A stretch of DNA of 64,000 nt from Pantoea eucrina (GTDB lineage Bacteria; Pseudomonadota; Gammaproteobacteria; Enterobacterales; Enterobacteriaceae): contig NZ_MIPP01000001.1 in NCBI RefSeq assembly GCF_002095385.1, positions 186,001-250,000 of the forward strand. The letters run 5' to 3'. Shown here in pieces: positions 1 to 10,600 of this stretch. The notes under the pieces were generated by a model, which saw only the letters and a list, made by a program, of their open reading frames with translations, did no database searches and was not told the DNA's origin. The first letter of the stretch is position 1; every line of letters starts with the position of its first letter. The position numbers were made by a program, and so were the translations under genes.

Positions 1-88
1 ACAAATTTATAACCCGCGATCCGGTGAGGGCACCTTACTATCTGGCGCGCTCAACCATAGAGCCTTTACCTTCACCGGAAAATATAAA

Positions 89-1231
89 ATGAACATGCGT
101 GCTTTGACTCTTAGCGCAGTGGCTGCGTTACTTATGGCTGCGCCGCTCGCCAGCCAGGCTGAAATTACTCTGCTGAAGCAGGATCCTCAGGCGAACAATG
201 CGTTCGATCGCCTTGGCTTTAAAGTGGGCGGCAGCATTCGCCCGCAGTTTATGCATCAGAATGGCGTAAATGACACATCCTATAAGCGTAACGGCTACGA
301 TGGTGGCTCGCGCTTTCGCTTTGGCGCAGACTACGCGATCGCAGAAGATCTGAGCTGGGTAGGCTACTATGAGCTGGGCGTTAACTTCCCGGCGTGGTGG
401 GGCTGGGACCATCACTATGCCAGCGGCGCACGCGATACCTCACGTCGTCAGCTCTATACCGGTTTTAAAAGTGGCAGCCTCGGCGAACTCTATTTTGGTC
501 AGCAAAACAGCGTCTATTACGATGTGGTTGGCGCAAAAACCGATATCTGGGATTACGATATGCTGGCCCAGGGTTCCGGCGTCGGGATCAACGGCGATTA
601 CGACGGCAGCTATCGCTCGCGCAAAATGCTGAAGTATAAAACCCGTGCCGGCGCCGCCGATCTGTACGCCTCTTATCTGTTTGAGGATACCGAATATCTG
701 CCGGGTAACGGCCTGCGCTACAAGCGCAACGGCGGCGGATCGCTGGGTGTCAACTATCACATCAGCGATGAGCTGGCGTGGGGAACCGCGTGGAATTATA
801 CCCGTGCCACCGTACGCAATCCGGGCAACGGCGACAGCGAGCGCTACGATCAGAATATCTGGGGCACCTCGGTCAGCTGGACGCCGGATAGCTGGACGCT
901 GGCGGCAGGCGCCGGCTGGTATCAGAACTTTGCGCCAACCCGCCTGAAAAGCGCAACAAACTACTTTGCGGATGACGCCTGGGGCATCGAATATTTTGCC
1001 GGTTATAAATTTGCTGTAGGCCAGTATGCGGTGAAAACCCTGCAGCCTTACGTGATGGGCGATCGCCTGGAGTTCGTCAACGGACGCCACTATAAGCGTA
1101 TTGATAATGGCGTGGGCATCAGTGCGCAGCTCGACTACGGCTTCCGCGTTGATTATGAATATGTCATCACCTCCGATACCAGCAAGGCGCTGGGCAACGT
1201 GAACCTGGTCCGTCTGCGTTACGACTTCTGA
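89..1231 (+). CDS. Gram-negative outer-membrane porin
   Basis: 380-residue outer-membrane beta-barrel protein. Residues 1-24 form a signal peptide (basic start, hydrophobic core, cleavage likely after SQA). The mature part is rich in alternating aromatic and Gly residues and ends in Tyr-Asp-Phe, the C-terminal Phe used by the BAM machinery. The segment LYTGFKSGSLGELYFGQQN followed by YYDVVG resembles the strand and constriction-loop region of trimeric general porins, and the length fits a 16-strand barrel. Substrate cannot be read from sequence. The start may be Met1 or Met3 (positions 89 or 95); neither has a strong ribosome site. E. coli has kefC/kefF beside folA, so this is an accessory neighbour. 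I am confident of the porin class but not of a named gene. Confidence 0.8.
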   Translation: MNMRALTLSAVAALLMAAPLASQAEITLLKQDPQANNAFDRLGFKVGGSIRPQFMHQNGVNDTSYKRNGYDGGSRFRFGADYAIAEDLSWVGYYELGVNFPAWWGWDHHYASGARDTSRRQLYTGFKSGSLGELYFGQQNSVYYDVVGAKTDIWDYDMLAQGSGVGINGDYDGSYRSRKMLKYKTRAGAADLYASYLFEDTEYLPGNGLRYKRNGGGSLGVNYHISDELAWGTAWNYTRATVRNPGNGDSERYDQNIWGTSVSWTPDSWTLAAGAGWYQNFAPTRLKSATNYFADDAWGIEYFAGYKFAVGQYAVKTLQPYVMGDRLEFVNGRHYKRIDNGVGISAQLDYGFRVDYEYVITSDTSKALGNVNLVRLRYDF

Positions 1232-1238
1232 TGACTGC

Positions 1239-1270
1239 AGCGGCTCCGCGTGGAGCCGCTCAGTGCGCTT
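1239..1270 (+). terminator. Probable terminator of the porin gene
   Basis: A perfect 9-bp stem AGCGGCTCC / GGAGCCGCT with a GCGT loop begins 8 bases after the porin stop codon. It is followed by a moderately T-rich stretch (cttttctttac) rather than a clean T run, so efficiency is uncertain. Confidence 0.6.
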
Positions 1271-1501
1271 TTCTTTACACTCTTTCTGAAAATCTGCCGC
1301 TAATGCCGCTGAGTTGTGCCAGCTGCGCAGGCGATTATGGCGGCTCTCTCCGTTAATCGCAGTAAAGTCGGTGTAAAGCTCTGCCCGGCAGCCTGAATCT
1401 GGCGGCAAAAAGAGCTTTACGCAAATAGCACGGCTGGCCTATCGACGAAACTTTCGCCTTTACGTATCATTGCGCCAATTTTTTCCAGCAGGTTTTAAAT
1501 C

Positions 1502-1984
1502 ATGATTAGTCTGATCGCAGCACTGGCTGCGGATCGCATTATTGGTATGGAAAACGCCATGCCGTGGCACTTACCCGCCGATCTCGCCTGGTTCAAACGT
1601 ACTACGCTGAATAAACCGGTGATCATGGGGCGTCTGACCTTTGAATCGATTGGCCGTCCGCTGCCAGGCCGGCTCAATATTGTGGTCAGCAGCCAGCCCG
1701 GTACGCACGAGGGGGTGACCTGGGTCACTTCACCGGAAGCGGCAATCGAGGCAGCCGGTGACGCAGAAGAGATTATGGTGATTGGCGGCGGCCGTATCTA
1801 TGAGCAGATGCTGCCCCGCGCCGATCGTCTTTACCTGACGCATATTGATGCTGAAGTGGAAGGGGATACGCAATTCCCTGATTACGAGCCAGATGAGTGG
1901 CAGTCGACGTTCAGCGAGTTCCACGATGCGGATGCGCAAAATTCGCACAGCTACTGCTTTGAGATCCTGGATCGGCGTCGTTAA
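1502..1984 (+). CDS. folA: Dihydrofolate reductase FolA
   Basis: Reduces dihydrofolate to tetrahydrofolate with NADPH in the cytosol; it is the trimethoprim target. The 160-residue protein is nearly collinear with E. coli FolA (159). Asp27, the substrate-protonating residue, and Trp30 are present in LPADLAWFK, as are the Met20-loop residues (GMENAMPW) and the IGGGRIYEQ cofactor motif. Relative to E. coli, His45 is Leu and Trp47 is Phe ([11 protein letters not shown]); these are differences near the NADPH site, not known resistance changes. The ATG follows a weak purine stretch (AGCAGG). It is monocistronic and faces apaH across a shared terminator. Confidence 0.97.
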   Translation: MISLIAALAADRIIGMENAMPWHLPADLAWFKRTTLNKPVIMGRLTFESIGRPLPGRLNIVVSSQPGTHEGVTWVTSPEAAIEAAGDAEEIMVIGGGRIYEQMLPRADRLYLTHIDAEVEGDTQFPDYEPDEWQSTFSEFHDADAQNSHSYCFEILDRRR

Positions 1985-2024
1985 TTGATCCCTGCCTGGC
2001 GTGCATAAATGCGCGCCCTGCGCA

Positions 2025-2055
2025 AAAGCCCCGCTGACATCGCGGGGCTTTTTTT
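2025..2055. terminator. Bidirectional terminator between folA and apaH
   Basis: A perfect 10-bp stem AAAGCCCCGC / GCGGGGCTTT with a 7-base loop is flanked by an A run on the left and a T run on the right. It can therefore end both folA (plus) and the apaH operon (minus). Confidence 0.9.
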
Positions 2056-2923
2056 ATGGCGTGTTGTTTAGCGGAGGAGTCGCGGCGGCGCCTTCAGCGG
2101 CCAGTGCGGCTTCACGCCGGGAGCGCTGTACATAGTATTGCTGTGTTTCCCAGTGCAGCAGTGTCAGCGTGCCGCCCCAGCAGCAGCCGGTATCCAGACC
2201 AATAACGTGATCGGGAGTGCCTTTGCCTTCAAGGGAGGCCCAGTGGCCGAAAATCTGCGTGTAGTCACTGCCCATTTTACCCGGCACGTTGAACCAGGGC
2301 CGCAGCGGCGGTGGGGCGGAGTCGGGCGCCTCTTTGCAGATCATATCCAGCTGGCCGTTGGGGAAGCAGAAACGCATGCGCGTCAGGGCATTCGTACTGA
2401 ATCGCAGGCGCGCCAGGCCACTCAGTTCCGGCGTCCAGTTGTTGGGCATATCGCCATACATCGCATCCAGAAACAACGGATAGCTGTCGCTGGAGAGCAC
2501 CGCTTCTACTTCACGCGCGCATGCTTTTGCCGTCGCGAGATCCCACTGCGGGGTAATGCCGGCATGCGCCATGACGAGCTTTTTCTCTTCATCAACCTGC
2601 AGCAGCGGCTGGCGCCGCAGCCAGTTGATCAGCGCATCAGCATCGTCCGCCTCCAGCAGCGGCGTCAGGCGATCTTTCGGTTTATTACGGCTGATCCCGG
2701 CGAAAACCGCCAGCAGGTGCAGGTCATGATTACCCAGCACCATGCGTACGCTGTCACCCAGTGATTTTACGTAGCGCAGCACATCAAGTGAACCGGGACC
2801 GCGCGCCACAAGGTCGCCGGTCAGCCAGAGTTCATCCTGCTGCGGATCAAAGCTTACCTGCGCCAGCAGCGCGCGCAGCTCATCGTAACAGCCGTGGATA
2901 TCGCCAATCAGATATGTACTCAT
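2054..2923 (-). CDS. apaH: Diadenosine tetraphosphatase ApaH
   Basis: Symmetrically hydrolyses Ap4A to two ADP, removing alarmone-like dinucleotides and NpnN caps. This calcineurin-type metallophosphatase shows its metal motifs in order: GDIHGC near residue 7, GDLVARG near 37, GNHD near 64, and later HAGI and GHWA. The chosen start, [12 protein letters not shown], gives 289 residues against 280 in E. coli, the excess being a C-terminal tail. An in-frame upstream extension exists but runs back into apaG and lacks family similarity. It is the last gene of the lptD-surA-pdxA-rsmA-apaG-apaH run, about 50 bases after apaG. Confidence 0.96.
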   Translation of the reverse strand: MSTYLIGDIHGCYDELRALLAQVSFDPQQDELWLTGDLVARGPGSLDVLRYVKSLGDSVRMVLGNHDLHLLAVFAGISRNKPKDRLTPLLEADDADALINWLRRQPLLQVDEEKKLVMAHAGITPQWDLATAKACAREVEAVLSSDSYPLFLDAMYGDMPNNWTPELSGLARLRFSTNALTRMRFCFPNGQLDMICKEAPDSAPPPLRPWFNVPGKMGSDYTQIFGHWASLEGKGTPDHVIGLDTGCCWGGTLTLLHWETQQYYVQRSRREAALAAEGAAATPPLNNTP

Positions 2924-2972
2924 GATATCAGTCCGGTAAAACGCGCCGCCCGGACGAGCCGGGCGGGGGGGA

Positions 2973-3350
2973 TCAGTGAATGTGGGTTTGCACGGCGAGG
3001 CGAAACACCGGAATATCGACGTTAAAGGCGCTGCCCTCTTCATCGATCATAACGTAGTGGCCCTGCATGGTGCCCATCGGCGTTTCCAGAATCGCACCGC
3101 TGGTATACTGGTATTCGCCACCCGGTTCGATAAACGGCTGCTCGCCCACTACGCCATCGCCCTGAACTTCCGTTTCGCGGCCGTTGCCGTTGGTGATCAG
3201 CCAGTAGCGGCTGCGCAGCTGAACGCGCGTGCGCCCGGGATTGCGGATAGTGATGGTATAGGCAAACACGTAGCGATCCTCGTCCGGTGAGGATTGCGAT
3301 TCCACATACTGACTCAGTACCTGAACACAGACGCGCGCCATATCACTCAT
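2973..3350 (-). CDS. apaG: ApaG protein
   Basis: 125-residue ApaG/DUF525 protein with a fibronectin-III-like beta fold. Its biochemical role is unresolved; it is conserved beside rsmA and apaH and linked to Ap4A homeostasis and cobalt tolerance. The family signature is clear: [37 protein letters not shown] and [13 protein letters not shown]. The ATG chosen ([10 protein letters not shown]) gives exactly the E. coli length. It starts four bases after the rsmA stop codon, so translational coupling is likely. Confidence 0.95.
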   Translation of the reverse strand: MSDMARVCVQVLSQYVESQSSPDEDRYVFAYTITIRNPGRTRVQLRSRYWLITNGNGRETEVQGDGVVGEQPFIEPGGEYQYTSGAILETPMGTMQGHYVMIDEEGSAFNVDIPVFRLAVQTHIH

Positions 3351-3354
3351 GCAC

Positions 3355-4179
3355 TTAGTTCTCCGCTGTTTTTGCCTGATGGTTACCCAGCCAGTTTGCC
3401 AGCTGACAATACTGCGCAACGCTGACGTTTTCAGCACGCAGTGAGGTATCAATATTTAACTCTTCCAGCGCACCCGCCGCAACCAGATGACCCAGGCTGT
3501 TACGCAACGTTTTACGACGCTGACCAAAAGCCTCGGTGGTAATGCGGCTCAGGATCTTAACATCACTGACCGGGTAAGGCGGCTGTGCATAAGGCACCAG
3601 TCGCACCACGGCAGAATCCACTTTAGGTGGCGGCGTAAACGACTGCGGCGGCACTTCAAGGACCGGGATCACCTGGCAGTAATATTGCGCCATCACGCTG
3701 AGACGACCATATGCTTTACTGCCCGGGCCGGCAACCAGACGGTTAACCACCTCTTTCTGCAGCATGAAGTGCATATCTTTGATCGAACCAGTATAGCTGA
3801 AAAGATGAAACATCAGCGGCGTGGAGATGTTGTAGGGCAGATTGCCGAACACGCGCAGCGGCTGACCTTTCTCCTGCGCCAGCGCAGCAAAATCAAAGGT
3901 CATCGCATCCTGCTGATAAATGGTCAGCTTGGGACCGAGGAACGGATGCGTCTGCAGACGAGCCGCCAGATCGCGATCCAGCTCAACGACGGTCAGCGCG
4001 TCCAGGCGTTCGCCTACCGGCTCGGTCAGGGCACCGAGACCGGGACCGATCTCGACCAGCGCCTCCTGCTTTTGCGGATGAATAGCAGAGACGATGCTAT
4101 CGATAATGTACTGATCGTTCAGGAAGTTCTGCCCGAAACGTTTACGGGCGTAATGCCCCTGATGGACGCGATTATTCAT
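3355..4179 (-). CDS. rsmA: 16S rRNA m6,2A1518/A1519 dimethyltransferase RsmA (KsgA)
   Basis: Dimethylates two adjacent adenines in helix 45 of 16S rRNA late in 30S assembly; its loss gives kasugamycin resistance. The 274-residue protein shows the SAM-binding motif [13 protein letters not shown] near residue 40 and the catalytic NLPYNIS motif (family NLPY/F) near residue 112, with FGQNFL at the N terminus. The start overlaps the end of pdxA by 8 bases, typical of coupled translation, and apaG follows directly. Confidence 0.97.
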   Translation of the reverse strand: MNNRVHQGHYARKRFGQNFLNDQYIIDSIVSAIHPQKQEALVEIGPGLGALTEPVGERLDALTVVELDRDLAARLQTHPFLGPKLTIYQQDAMTFDFAALAQEKGQPLRVFGNLPYNISTPLMFHLFSYTGSIKDMHFMLQKEVVNRLVAGPGSKAYGRLSVMAQYYCQVIPVLEVPPQSFTPPPKVDSAVVRLVPYAQPPYPVSDVKILSRITTEAFGQRRKTLRNSLGHLVAAGALEELNIDTSLRAENVSVAQYCQLANWLGNHQAKTAEN

Positions 4180-5167
4180 TACTGCTCTTGATCATAGTGA
4201 TGGCGAGATTAAGCGCCGTGATAAAGCTGCCCGGCTCTGCCTGTCCAAGACCGGCCAGTTCCAGCGCGGTACCGTGATCGACAGAGGTTCGGATAAAAGG
4301 CAGGCCCAGGGTGATATTCACCGCCCGGCCAAAACCCTGATATTTAAGGACCGGCAATCCCTGGTCATGATACATCGCCAGCACCGCATCGGCATGTTGC
4401 AGATACTTAGGCTGAAACAGCGTATCGGCCGGCAGTGGCCCCGTCAGACGGATGCCCTGCTGACGCAGCGCATCCAGCGCTGGCGTAATAGTGTCAATCT
4501 CTTCACGCCCCATATGCCCGCCTTCGCCAGCGTGCGGATTGAGGCCGCAGACAAAGATATGCGGCTGCGCCAGGCCAAACTTCTGCTGTAAATCCTGATG
4601 CAGAATGGTGATGACCTCACGCAGGCTCTCGCGCGTGATGGCGGCAGAGACATCTTTCAGCGGCAGGTGGGTAGTTGCCAGCGCTACGCGCAGCGACTCG
4701 GTTGCCAGCATCATAACCACGCGATCGCCACCGGCGCGATCGGCAAAAAATTCGGTATGGCCGGTAAACGGAATGCCGGCGTCGTTGATGACGCCTTTGT
4801 GTACCGGCCCGGTGATCAGCGCCGCAAACTCGCCCTGAAGCGCACCGTCACAGGCGCGCGCCAGCGTCTCAAGGACGTACGCACCGTTAGCCACGCAGAG
4901 CTGACCAGGCACCACCGGCTGTGCCGTATCGATCTGCAGCAGCGTCAGGGTACCCGCCTGCTGCGGCTGCGGAGCGCGGTCAGGCTGCCACGGCTGCAGG
5001 GTTAGCGGCAGGCCAAGCTGCGCGGCACGCTGCCGCAGTACTTCGCCGTCAGCACAGACGACCAGTTCAACCGGCCAGTTGCGCTGTGCCAGCTGCACCG
5101 TAAGATCAGGACCAATCCCGGCGGGTTCGCCGGGCGTGATCGCAACGCGATAGCTATCAGTTGCCAT
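4172..5167 (-). CDS. pdxA: 4-hydroxythreonine-4-phosphate dehydrogenase PdxA
   Basis: NAD-dependent oxidation of 4-phosphohydroxy-L-threonine in the DXP-dependent pyridoxal 5'-phosphate pathway. 331 residues with [13 protein letters not shown] at the N terminus, [20 protein letters not shown] in the centre, and the metal-ligand histidines expected in [12 protein letters not shown] and YHDQGLPV. I start at ATG 5167; a TTG codon lies immediately upstream in frame. The start is inside the last codons of surA (11-base overlap) and the end overlaps rsmA, so the set is co-translated. Confidence 0.96.
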   Translation of the reverse strand: MATDSYRVAITPGEPAGIGPDLTVQLAQRNWPVELVVCADGEVLRQRAAQLGLPLTLQPWQPDRAPQPQQAGTLTLLQIDTAQPVVPGQLCVANGAYVLETLARACDGALQGEFAALITGPVHKGVINDAGIPFTGHTEFFADRAGGDRVVMMLATESLRVALATTHLPLKDVSAAITRESLREVITILHQDLQQKFGLAQPHIFVCGLNPHAGEGGHMGREEIDTITPALDALRQQGIRLTGPLPADTLFQPKYLQHADAVLAMYHDQGLPVLKYQGFGRAVNITLGLPFIRTSVDHGTALELAGLGQAEPGSFITALNLAITMIKSSNE

Positions 5168-6446
5168 CAAGGATCTTCACGTAGGCGCTGGCGCGCTGCT
5201 CCTGCATCCAGGTCTGCGCTTCTTCTGCAAACTTACGGTTGAACAACAGGCGATAGGCGCGCTCTTTCTGCGCCGCATCGGTTTTATCCACCTGGCGCGT
5301 ATCCAGCAGCTGAATCAGATGCCAGCCAAACGAAGAGTGCACCGGTGCGCTGACCTGACCTTTCTGCAGCTTCAGCAGCGCGTCGCGGAAAGCGGGATCG
5401 TAGATGTCGGGTGACGCCCAGCCAAGATCGCCGCCCTGGTTAGCTGAACCCGGATCGTCAGAGAACTGTTTGGCAGCAGCGGCAAAGGTAGTTTTTCCGC
5501 TTTTGATGTCAGCGGCCAGCTGCGTAATTTTTTCACGCGCCTGATCGTCGCTCAGGATCGGTGATGGCTTCAGCAGAATATGGCGGGCGTGTACCTCAGT
5601 GACCGAGATATTCTTGCTCTCACCGCGCAGATCGTTGACTTTGAGGATATGGAAGCCCACGCCGGAACGAATCGGACCGACCACATCGCCTTTTTTCGCG
5701 CTGCTCAGCGCCTGTGAGAACAGCGTCGGCAGCTCTTCAATTTTACCCCAGCCCATGTTGCCGCCTTTCAGCGCCTGAGGATCGGCTGAGTAGGTCACCG
5801 CCAGCTTACCGAAATCGGCACCGCCTTTGATCTCGCCCACCAGCTGACGTGCCAGCGCTTCCTGATCGTCAACCTGCTGCTGCGTAGGATTTTCCGGCAG
5901 CGGCAGCAGAATCTGACTGATATTCAGCTCGGTGCCCTGCGAGTTCTGTGAACCAATTTGCGTCGCCAGCGTATCAACTTCCTGCGGCAGAATGGTGACG
6001 CGACGGCGCACTTCATTGTTACGCACTTCAGAGATCAGCATCTCTTTACGGATCTGCGCACGGTAGTCGCTGTAGTTCATGCCGTCGTAGGCGAGGCGAC
6101 TGCGCAGCTGATCGACGCTCATACGGTTCTGCGCAGCGATGTTCTGGATCGCCTGATCCAGCTGCTGATCGCTAATCTGCAGGCCCGCTTTTTCACCCAT
6201 CTGCAGAATAATGTTATCCATGACCTGACGCTCAAGGATCTGATGACGCAACGTACGGTCCTCAGGCAGCTGCTGACCCGCCTGCTGCGCCTGGGATTTT
6301 ACCGTGCGCATCATGTTATCGACGTCACTTTCCAGCACCACGCCGTTGTTCACGACGGCGGCGACTTTATCAACTACCTGTGGGGCTGCGAAAGCGGTGC
6401 CGGCCGACATCGCCGCACCCAGAATCAGCATTCTCCAGTTCTTCAT
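5157..6446 (-). CDS. surA: Periplasmic chaperone and peptidyl-prolyl isomerase SurA
   Basis: Escorts unfolded outer-membrane proteins, LptD among them, through the periplasm to BAM. 429 residues: signal peptide 1-20 (cleavage after TAFA), an N-terminal chaperone domain to about residue 170, then two parvulin domains starting near [10 protein letters not shown] and [10 protein letters not shown], then a C-terminal helix. The second parvulin repeat carries the usual [10 protein letters not shown]. It lies about 50 bases downstream of lptD and is probably co-transcribed with it. Confidence 0.97.
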   Translation of the reverse strand: MKNWRMLILGAAMSAGTAFAAPQVVDKVAAVVNNGVVLESDVDNMMRTVKSQAQQAGQQLPEDRTLRHQILERQVMDNIILQMGEKAGLQISDQQLDQAIQNIAAQNRMSVDQLRSRLAYDGMNYSDYRAQIRKEMLISEVRNNEVRRRVTILPQEVDTLATQIGSQNSQGTELNISQILLPLPENPTQQQVDDQEALARQLVGEIKGGADFGKLAVTYSADPQALKGGNMGWGKIEELPTLFSQALSSAKKGDVVGPIRSGVGFHILKVNDLRGESKNISVTEVHARHILLKPSPILSDDQAREKITQLAADIKSGKTTFAAAAKQFSDDPGSANQGGDLGWASPDIYDPAFRDALLKLQKGQVSAPVHSSFGWHLIQLLDTRQVDKTDAAQKERAYRLLFNRKFAEEAQTWMQEQRASAYVKILDGN

Positions 6447-6500
6447 ACTTTATCCATTATTGTTTCCGCACTGCGGGATCGCCTGTCAAACATCACAACA

Positions 6501-8885
6501 TCAGAATGCGCGCTGATAGGGAATAATGCCCTGACGCAGCATTTCATTAGTGCCTAAGCCGTAGTTGGAACTCAGACCACGCAGCTCAATGTTGAATGAG
6601 ATTTGGTTGTCATATTTACTGTCGTTGTTTTCCCAGCCGTTAATCTTGCGCTCGTAACCCAGACGAATAGCGTAGCAGCAGGAGCTGTACTGCACGCCTA
6701 CCAGCTGCTCTGCCGGACGGCTGTTGCGGGTATCATAATAGTATGCCCCCACCAGCGACCAGGCATCGGCAATCGGTACGCTGCCGGTTGCACCGACCTG
6801 CGAAATGCCATTTTTATAAATCGGATTGTTGATCAGGCTGGCGTTGTTACGCGCCTGCGCGACATATTCCGGGCTGCTGTAGCGATAGCTCAGCTGCAGC
6901 ATGCGATCGGCATCACGGCGATACTCCAGTACCGTATTACCCTGTGAAACGTTGTCGAGACGGGTGTCATACTGCAGTCCGCCACGGACGTTCCAGCGAT
7001 CGCTGATTTTCCAGTACGTGTCGCCAGCCCATACCAGGCTGCCGGTATCATCTTCTTTATTCGTCTGGTTTACGCCGGTACGCGACGGAGTAAACGAGTA
7101 GATTTGACCTACAGAAACGTTAAAACGTTCAACCAGATCGTTGTCATAAATGCGTGTTGTTACGCCGCTTGCCACTTCATTTGAGGAGGCGATGCGATCG
7201 AGACCGCTATAGGTGCGATCGCGGAACAGGCCGGTATAGTCGGTCTGCAGCAGCGTAGAGTCGTAAGGATAGATGTTGCTCTGATCGCGATACGGAATAT
7301 AGAGATACTGAACGCGCGGCTCCAGCGTCTGGGTATAGCCCTGCGACCAGTCCATATCCCGGTCAAATACCAGACGGCCATCCACTTTGAACTGCGGCAG
7401 CGTACGGTTTACGGAATCTTTCAGCCGTCCGCTGTTGTTGTTTGTGGCGTCAGGATTAAAGCGGGTGTTATAGCTTTCGATATTGTCCTGCTGATAGTGC
7501 GTCGCCAGCAGTTTTGCTTCGGTATCGAGACTGGCCCAGCCGTTGGAGAGCGGCAGATTCAGCGTCGGCTCAATATGCAGACGCGTCGCTTCCGGCATCC
7601 GGTTGCTGACGTTGGTAAACTTCACCGCCTGGGCGTAGACGCGGCCATCAAACGGACCGATATCATTCTGGTAGGCGTTAACGTCAAGCTGCGGCGCAGC
7701 ACGATAGACGTTGGCAGAGCTGGTATTGCCGAAGACCTGGAAATCTTTGGTCGACAGCGTCGCATCCCAGTTGGTATCCGCGTAGCCGATGCTGAATTTC
7801 TGCGTCGCATAGTTATTGGTCGAGCTGTAATATTTCGAGTCGATATCGTTGAAATAGTAGGGATCGCTGACCTTGGTATAATCCGCCGCAAAGCGCCAGT
7901 GCTGATCGTAAACGCCTGAATGGCGCCAGAAGAAGAGCCAGCGTTTAGAGTCCTGATCGTCTTCAATAGAAGAGCGCGCCGCGCGATCTTTTTCATACTG
8001 CTTATCGGACGGCAGGTAATCCAGCTCCATCAGGCCGGCGCCAAACACCGTAAGGTAACGGAACTCCGTTTGCAGCTGCGTACCGCGCTTGCTCATATAG
8101 TGCGGCGTCAGCGTGGCATCCGCCTGCGGCGCAATATTCCAGTAGTACGGCAGCATAAATTCGAAGCCGTTATTACTGCCATATTTCGCATTCGGGATCA
8201 GGAAACCGGAGCGACGACGATCGCCGATCGGCAGCTGCAGATAAGGGCTATAAAACACCGGCACATTGCCGAGTTTGAAACGCGCGTTCCAGATCTCCGC
8301 CACCTCTTCCTGACGATCCTGGATCACCTCTGATCCCACCACGCTCCAGCTGTTAGAGCCCGGCAGACAGGAGGTAAAAGTGCCATTTTCGAGGATGGTA
8401 TACCGGTTATTGCCACGCAGCTTCATCTGGTCGGCATCACCGCGTCCCTGGCGACCCACCATCTGGTAGTTGCCGTTCCAGACGTTAGTGTCTTTGGTGT
8501 TCAGATTGGACCAGGCTTTCGGACCTTTCAGGATGACCTGATTATCGTCATAGTGCACATTGCCCAGTGCATCCACGGTGCGTACCGGCGCGGTCTGGCC
8601 CTCCTGCTGACGCTGATGCAGCTGCATTTCGTCAGCGCGCAGACGGCTGTTACCCTGCTGCACATCGACATTACCGGTGAATACTGCATCGTCCGGATAA
8701 TTGCCTTTTGCCGAATCGGAATTGATGGTTACCGGCAGGGAGTTAGCGTCACCATTGATAACCGGGCGGTTGTAGCTTGGCACGCCCAGCATACACTGCG
8801 ACATCAAATCGTCGGCCAGCGCGTGCTGACTATAAAGTGCGGCACCAATCATGGTTGCCAGCAGGGTAGGTATACGTTTTTTCAT
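6501..8885 (-). CDS. lptD: LPS assembly outer-membrane protein LptD
   Basis: Forms with LptE the translocon that inserts lipopolysaccharide into the outer leaflet. The 794-residue precursor has a signal peptide ending at ALA24, an OstA-type beta-jellyroll domain (about 50-200) and a large 26-strand barrel. The four disulfide cysteines are visible: Cys31 in SQCMLG, one in TSCLPGS near 180, and the adjacent pair in SSCCYAIR near 735. The start [12 protein letters not shown] matches the family; an upstream in-frame ATG adds 12 residues ahead of the signal peptide and is less likely. It heads the minus-strand operon, divergent from djlA. Confidence 0.97.
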   Translation of the reverse strand: MKKRIPTLLATMIGAALYSQHALADDLMSQCMLGVPSYNRPVINGDANSLPVTINSDSAKGNYPDDAVFTGNVDVQQGNSRLRADEMQLHQRQQEGQTAPVRTVDALGNVHYDDNQVILKGPKAWSNLNTKDTNVWNGNYQMVGRQGRGDADQMKLRGNNRYTILENGTFTSCLPGSNSWSVVGSEVIQDRQEEVAEIWNARFKLGNVPVFYSPYLQLPIGDRRRSGFLIPNAKYGSNNGFEFMLPYYWNIAPQADATLTPHYMSKRGTQLQTEFRYLTVFGAGLMELDYLPSDKQYEKDRAARSSIEDDQDSKRWLFFWRHSGVYDQHWRFAADYTKVSDPYYFNDIDSKYYSSTNNYATQKFSIGYADTNWDATLSTKDFQVFGNTSSANVYRAAPQLDVNAYQNDIGPFDGRVYAQAVKFTNVSNRMPEATRLHIEPTLNLPLSNGWASLDTEAKLLATHYQQDNIESYNTRFNPDATNNNSGRLKDSVNRTLPQFKVDGRLVFDRDMDWSQGYTQTLEPRVQYLYIPYRDQSNIYPYDSTLLQTDYTGLFRDRTYSGLDRIASSNEVASGVTTRIYDNDLVERFNVSVGQIYSFTPSRTGVNQTNKEDDTGSLVWAGDTYWKISDRWNVRGGLQYDTRLDNVSQGNTVLEYRRDADRMLQLSYRYSSPEYVAQARNNASLINNPIYKNGISQVGATGSVPIADAWSLVGAYYYDTRNSRPAEQLVGVQYSSCCYAIRLGYERKINGWENNDSKYDNQISFNIELRGLSSNYGLGTNEMLRQGIIPYQRAF

Positions 8886-9067
8886 ACGCGGTTTCGATAA
8901 TTCCATGGACACTGGCATCATGCCGACAATCCGGACAGAGACTAACTTACCGCCCGGCGTAGTGCCAGCGTTAATCCTTTTCTGTCTGCGTTGCCGTTAG
9001 GCGCGGAGATAAATGACAGGTATGATAATGCAATTTTCAGCCACAAGCATGGCGAATTGAGGAGTTT

Positions 9068-9877
9068 ATGCGCTACTGGGGAAAAGTTATTGGTCTTGCG
9101 CTTGGCGTGATGTCAGGCGCGGGGTTCTGGGGCATTGTCCTGGGTCTGATCATTGGTCATCTGATTGATAAAGTGCGCAGCGTAAAAGCGCAGGGATATT
9201 TTGCCAATAATCAGTCGCGGCAGACGCTGTTTTTCAGCACGACGTTTCAGGTCATGGGTCATCTGACCAAATCAAAAGGGCGCGTCACCGAAGCGGATAT
9301 TCAGATTGCATCGCTGTTTATGGATCGTATGCAGCTGCACGGAGAGGCCCGCACTGCCGCGCAGCGCGCCTTTCGTGAAGGGAAACAGAGCGACTATCCG
9401 CTGCGCAACAAACTGCGTGAGCTGCGCAGCGCCTGTTTTGGCCGTTTCGATCTGATTCGGATGTTTCTGGAAATTCAGATTCAGGCGGCATTTGCGGATG
9501 GTTCGCTGCATCCGAACGAGCGGCAGGTGCTGTATGTGATTGCCGAAGAGCTGGGGATTTCACGCCAGCAGTTCGATCAGTTTCTGCGCATGATGGAAGG
9601 CGGACAGCAGTTTGGCGGTGCGGGTGCCTCAGGCGGCGGCTGGCAGCAGACGAAGCGCGGACCCACGCTGGAAGACGCCTGCAGCGTACTGGGCGTGAAA
9701 AGCAGTGATGATAACACCACCATTAAACGCGCCTATCGCAAGCTGATGAGTGAACATCATCCCGATAAGCTGGTGGCGAAAGGTCTGCCGCCGGAAATGA
9801 TGGAGATGGCGAAACAGAAAGCGCAGGAGATTCAGGCCGCATACGACCTGATCCGCAAAGAGAAAGGGTTTAAATAG
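9068..9877 (+). CDS. djlA: Co-chaperone DjlA
   Basis: Inner-membrane-anchored J-domain protein that stimulates DnaK; in E. coli its overexpression induces the Rcs capsule system. 269 residues: a single N-terminal transmembrane helix (about 6-31) with Gly-rich packing ([14 protein letters not shown]), a TerB-like all-helical domain (about 60-170), a short Gly-rich linker, and a C-terminal J domain with the diagnostic HPD tripeptide in [15 protein letters not shown] lies just upstream of the ATG. It is divergent from lptD. Confidence 0.96.
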   Translation: MRYWGKVIGLALGVMSGAGFWGIVLGLIIGHLIDKVRSVKAQGYFANNQSRQTLFFSTTFQVMGHLTKSKGRVTEADIQIASLFMDRMQLHGEARTAAQRAFREGKQSDYPLRNKLRELRSACFGRFDLIRMFLEIQIQAAFADGSLHPNERQVLYVIAEELGISRQQFDQFLRMMEGGQQFGGAGASGGGWQQTKRGPTLEDACSVLGVKSSDDNTTIKRAYRKLMSEHHPDKLVAKGLPPEMMEMAKQKAQEIQAAYDLIRKEKGFK

Positions 9878-9925
9878 CCCGGCCATCCCGCCCTTTTTAC
9901 CGGAAAGAGGGCGGGGTGACGCAGG

Positions 9926-10585
9926 TCAGAACTCCGCTGGCTGCCGAAATGTCATGCTGCTGCCAAATACCGGATGGGTAATGGTCAGCGACTCCGCATG
10001 CAGCTGCAGACGCGCTGCCATCGCCAGCGCCGCCTCATGCGCATAGAAACGATCGCCGAGGATCGGATGTCCCAGCGCCAGCAGATGCACGCGCAGCTGG
10101 TGTGAACGACCGGTAATGGGCTTCAGCAGCACGCGCGCGCTGTTATCGGCGGCATACTCCAGCACTTCATACTCCGTCTGAGCCGGTTTTCCCAGTTCGT
10201 GACTCACCATCTGCTTTGGCCGGTTCGGCCAGTCGCAAATCAGTGGCAGATCGATCAGGCCCTTTTCCGCTGCCGGATGGCCCCAGACGCGCGCCACGTA
10301 GTGCTTTGACGGCTCACGCTCGCGAAACTGACGCTTCAGCTCGCGCTCTGCCGCCTTATTCAGCGCCACCACAATCACGCCGCTGGTCGCCATATCGAGC
10401 CGGTGCACCGATTCCGCCTGCGGAAAATCACGCTGGATGCGCGTCATCACGCTATCCCTGTGCTCCTCCAGCCGGCCCGGCACCGAGAGCAATCCGCTCG
10501 GTTTGTTGACCACCATAATGTGCGCGTCCTGATACAGAATATGCAGCCAGGGTTCGGACGGCGGATTGTAGGGTTCCATCAGCAT
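9926..10585 (-). CDS. rluA: Dual-specificity pseudouridine synthase RluA
   Basis: Makes pseudouridine at 23S rRNA position 746 and at position 32 of several tRNAs. 219 residues, the same as E. coli. The catalytic aspartate is Asp64 in HRLDMATSG; the VVNKPSGLL and GRSHQLRVHLLALGHPILGD motifs complete the RluA-type fold. The start is one of two ATGs six bases apart (MLMEPYN); the first gives the E. coli length. It lies 15 bases downstream of the rapA stop. Confidence 0.97.
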   Translation of the reverse strand: MLMEPYNPPSEPWLHILYQDAHIMVVNKPSGLLSVPGRLEEHRDSVMTRIQRDFPQAESVHRLDMATSGVIVVALNKAAERELKRQFREREPSKHYVARVWGHPAAEKGLIDLPLICDWPNRPKQMVSHELGKPAQTEYEVLEYAADNSARVLLKPITGRSHQLRVHLLALGHPILGDRFYAHEAALAMAARLQLHAESLTITHPVFGSSMTFRQPAEF

Positions 10586-10600
10586 GTCAGTCTCGCCTGC

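Noticed and set aside
440-1408. Long minus-strand frame (322 codons) opposite the porin
   Set aside because: Antisense shadow of a GC-rich coding gene; no start signal and no protein-like composition.
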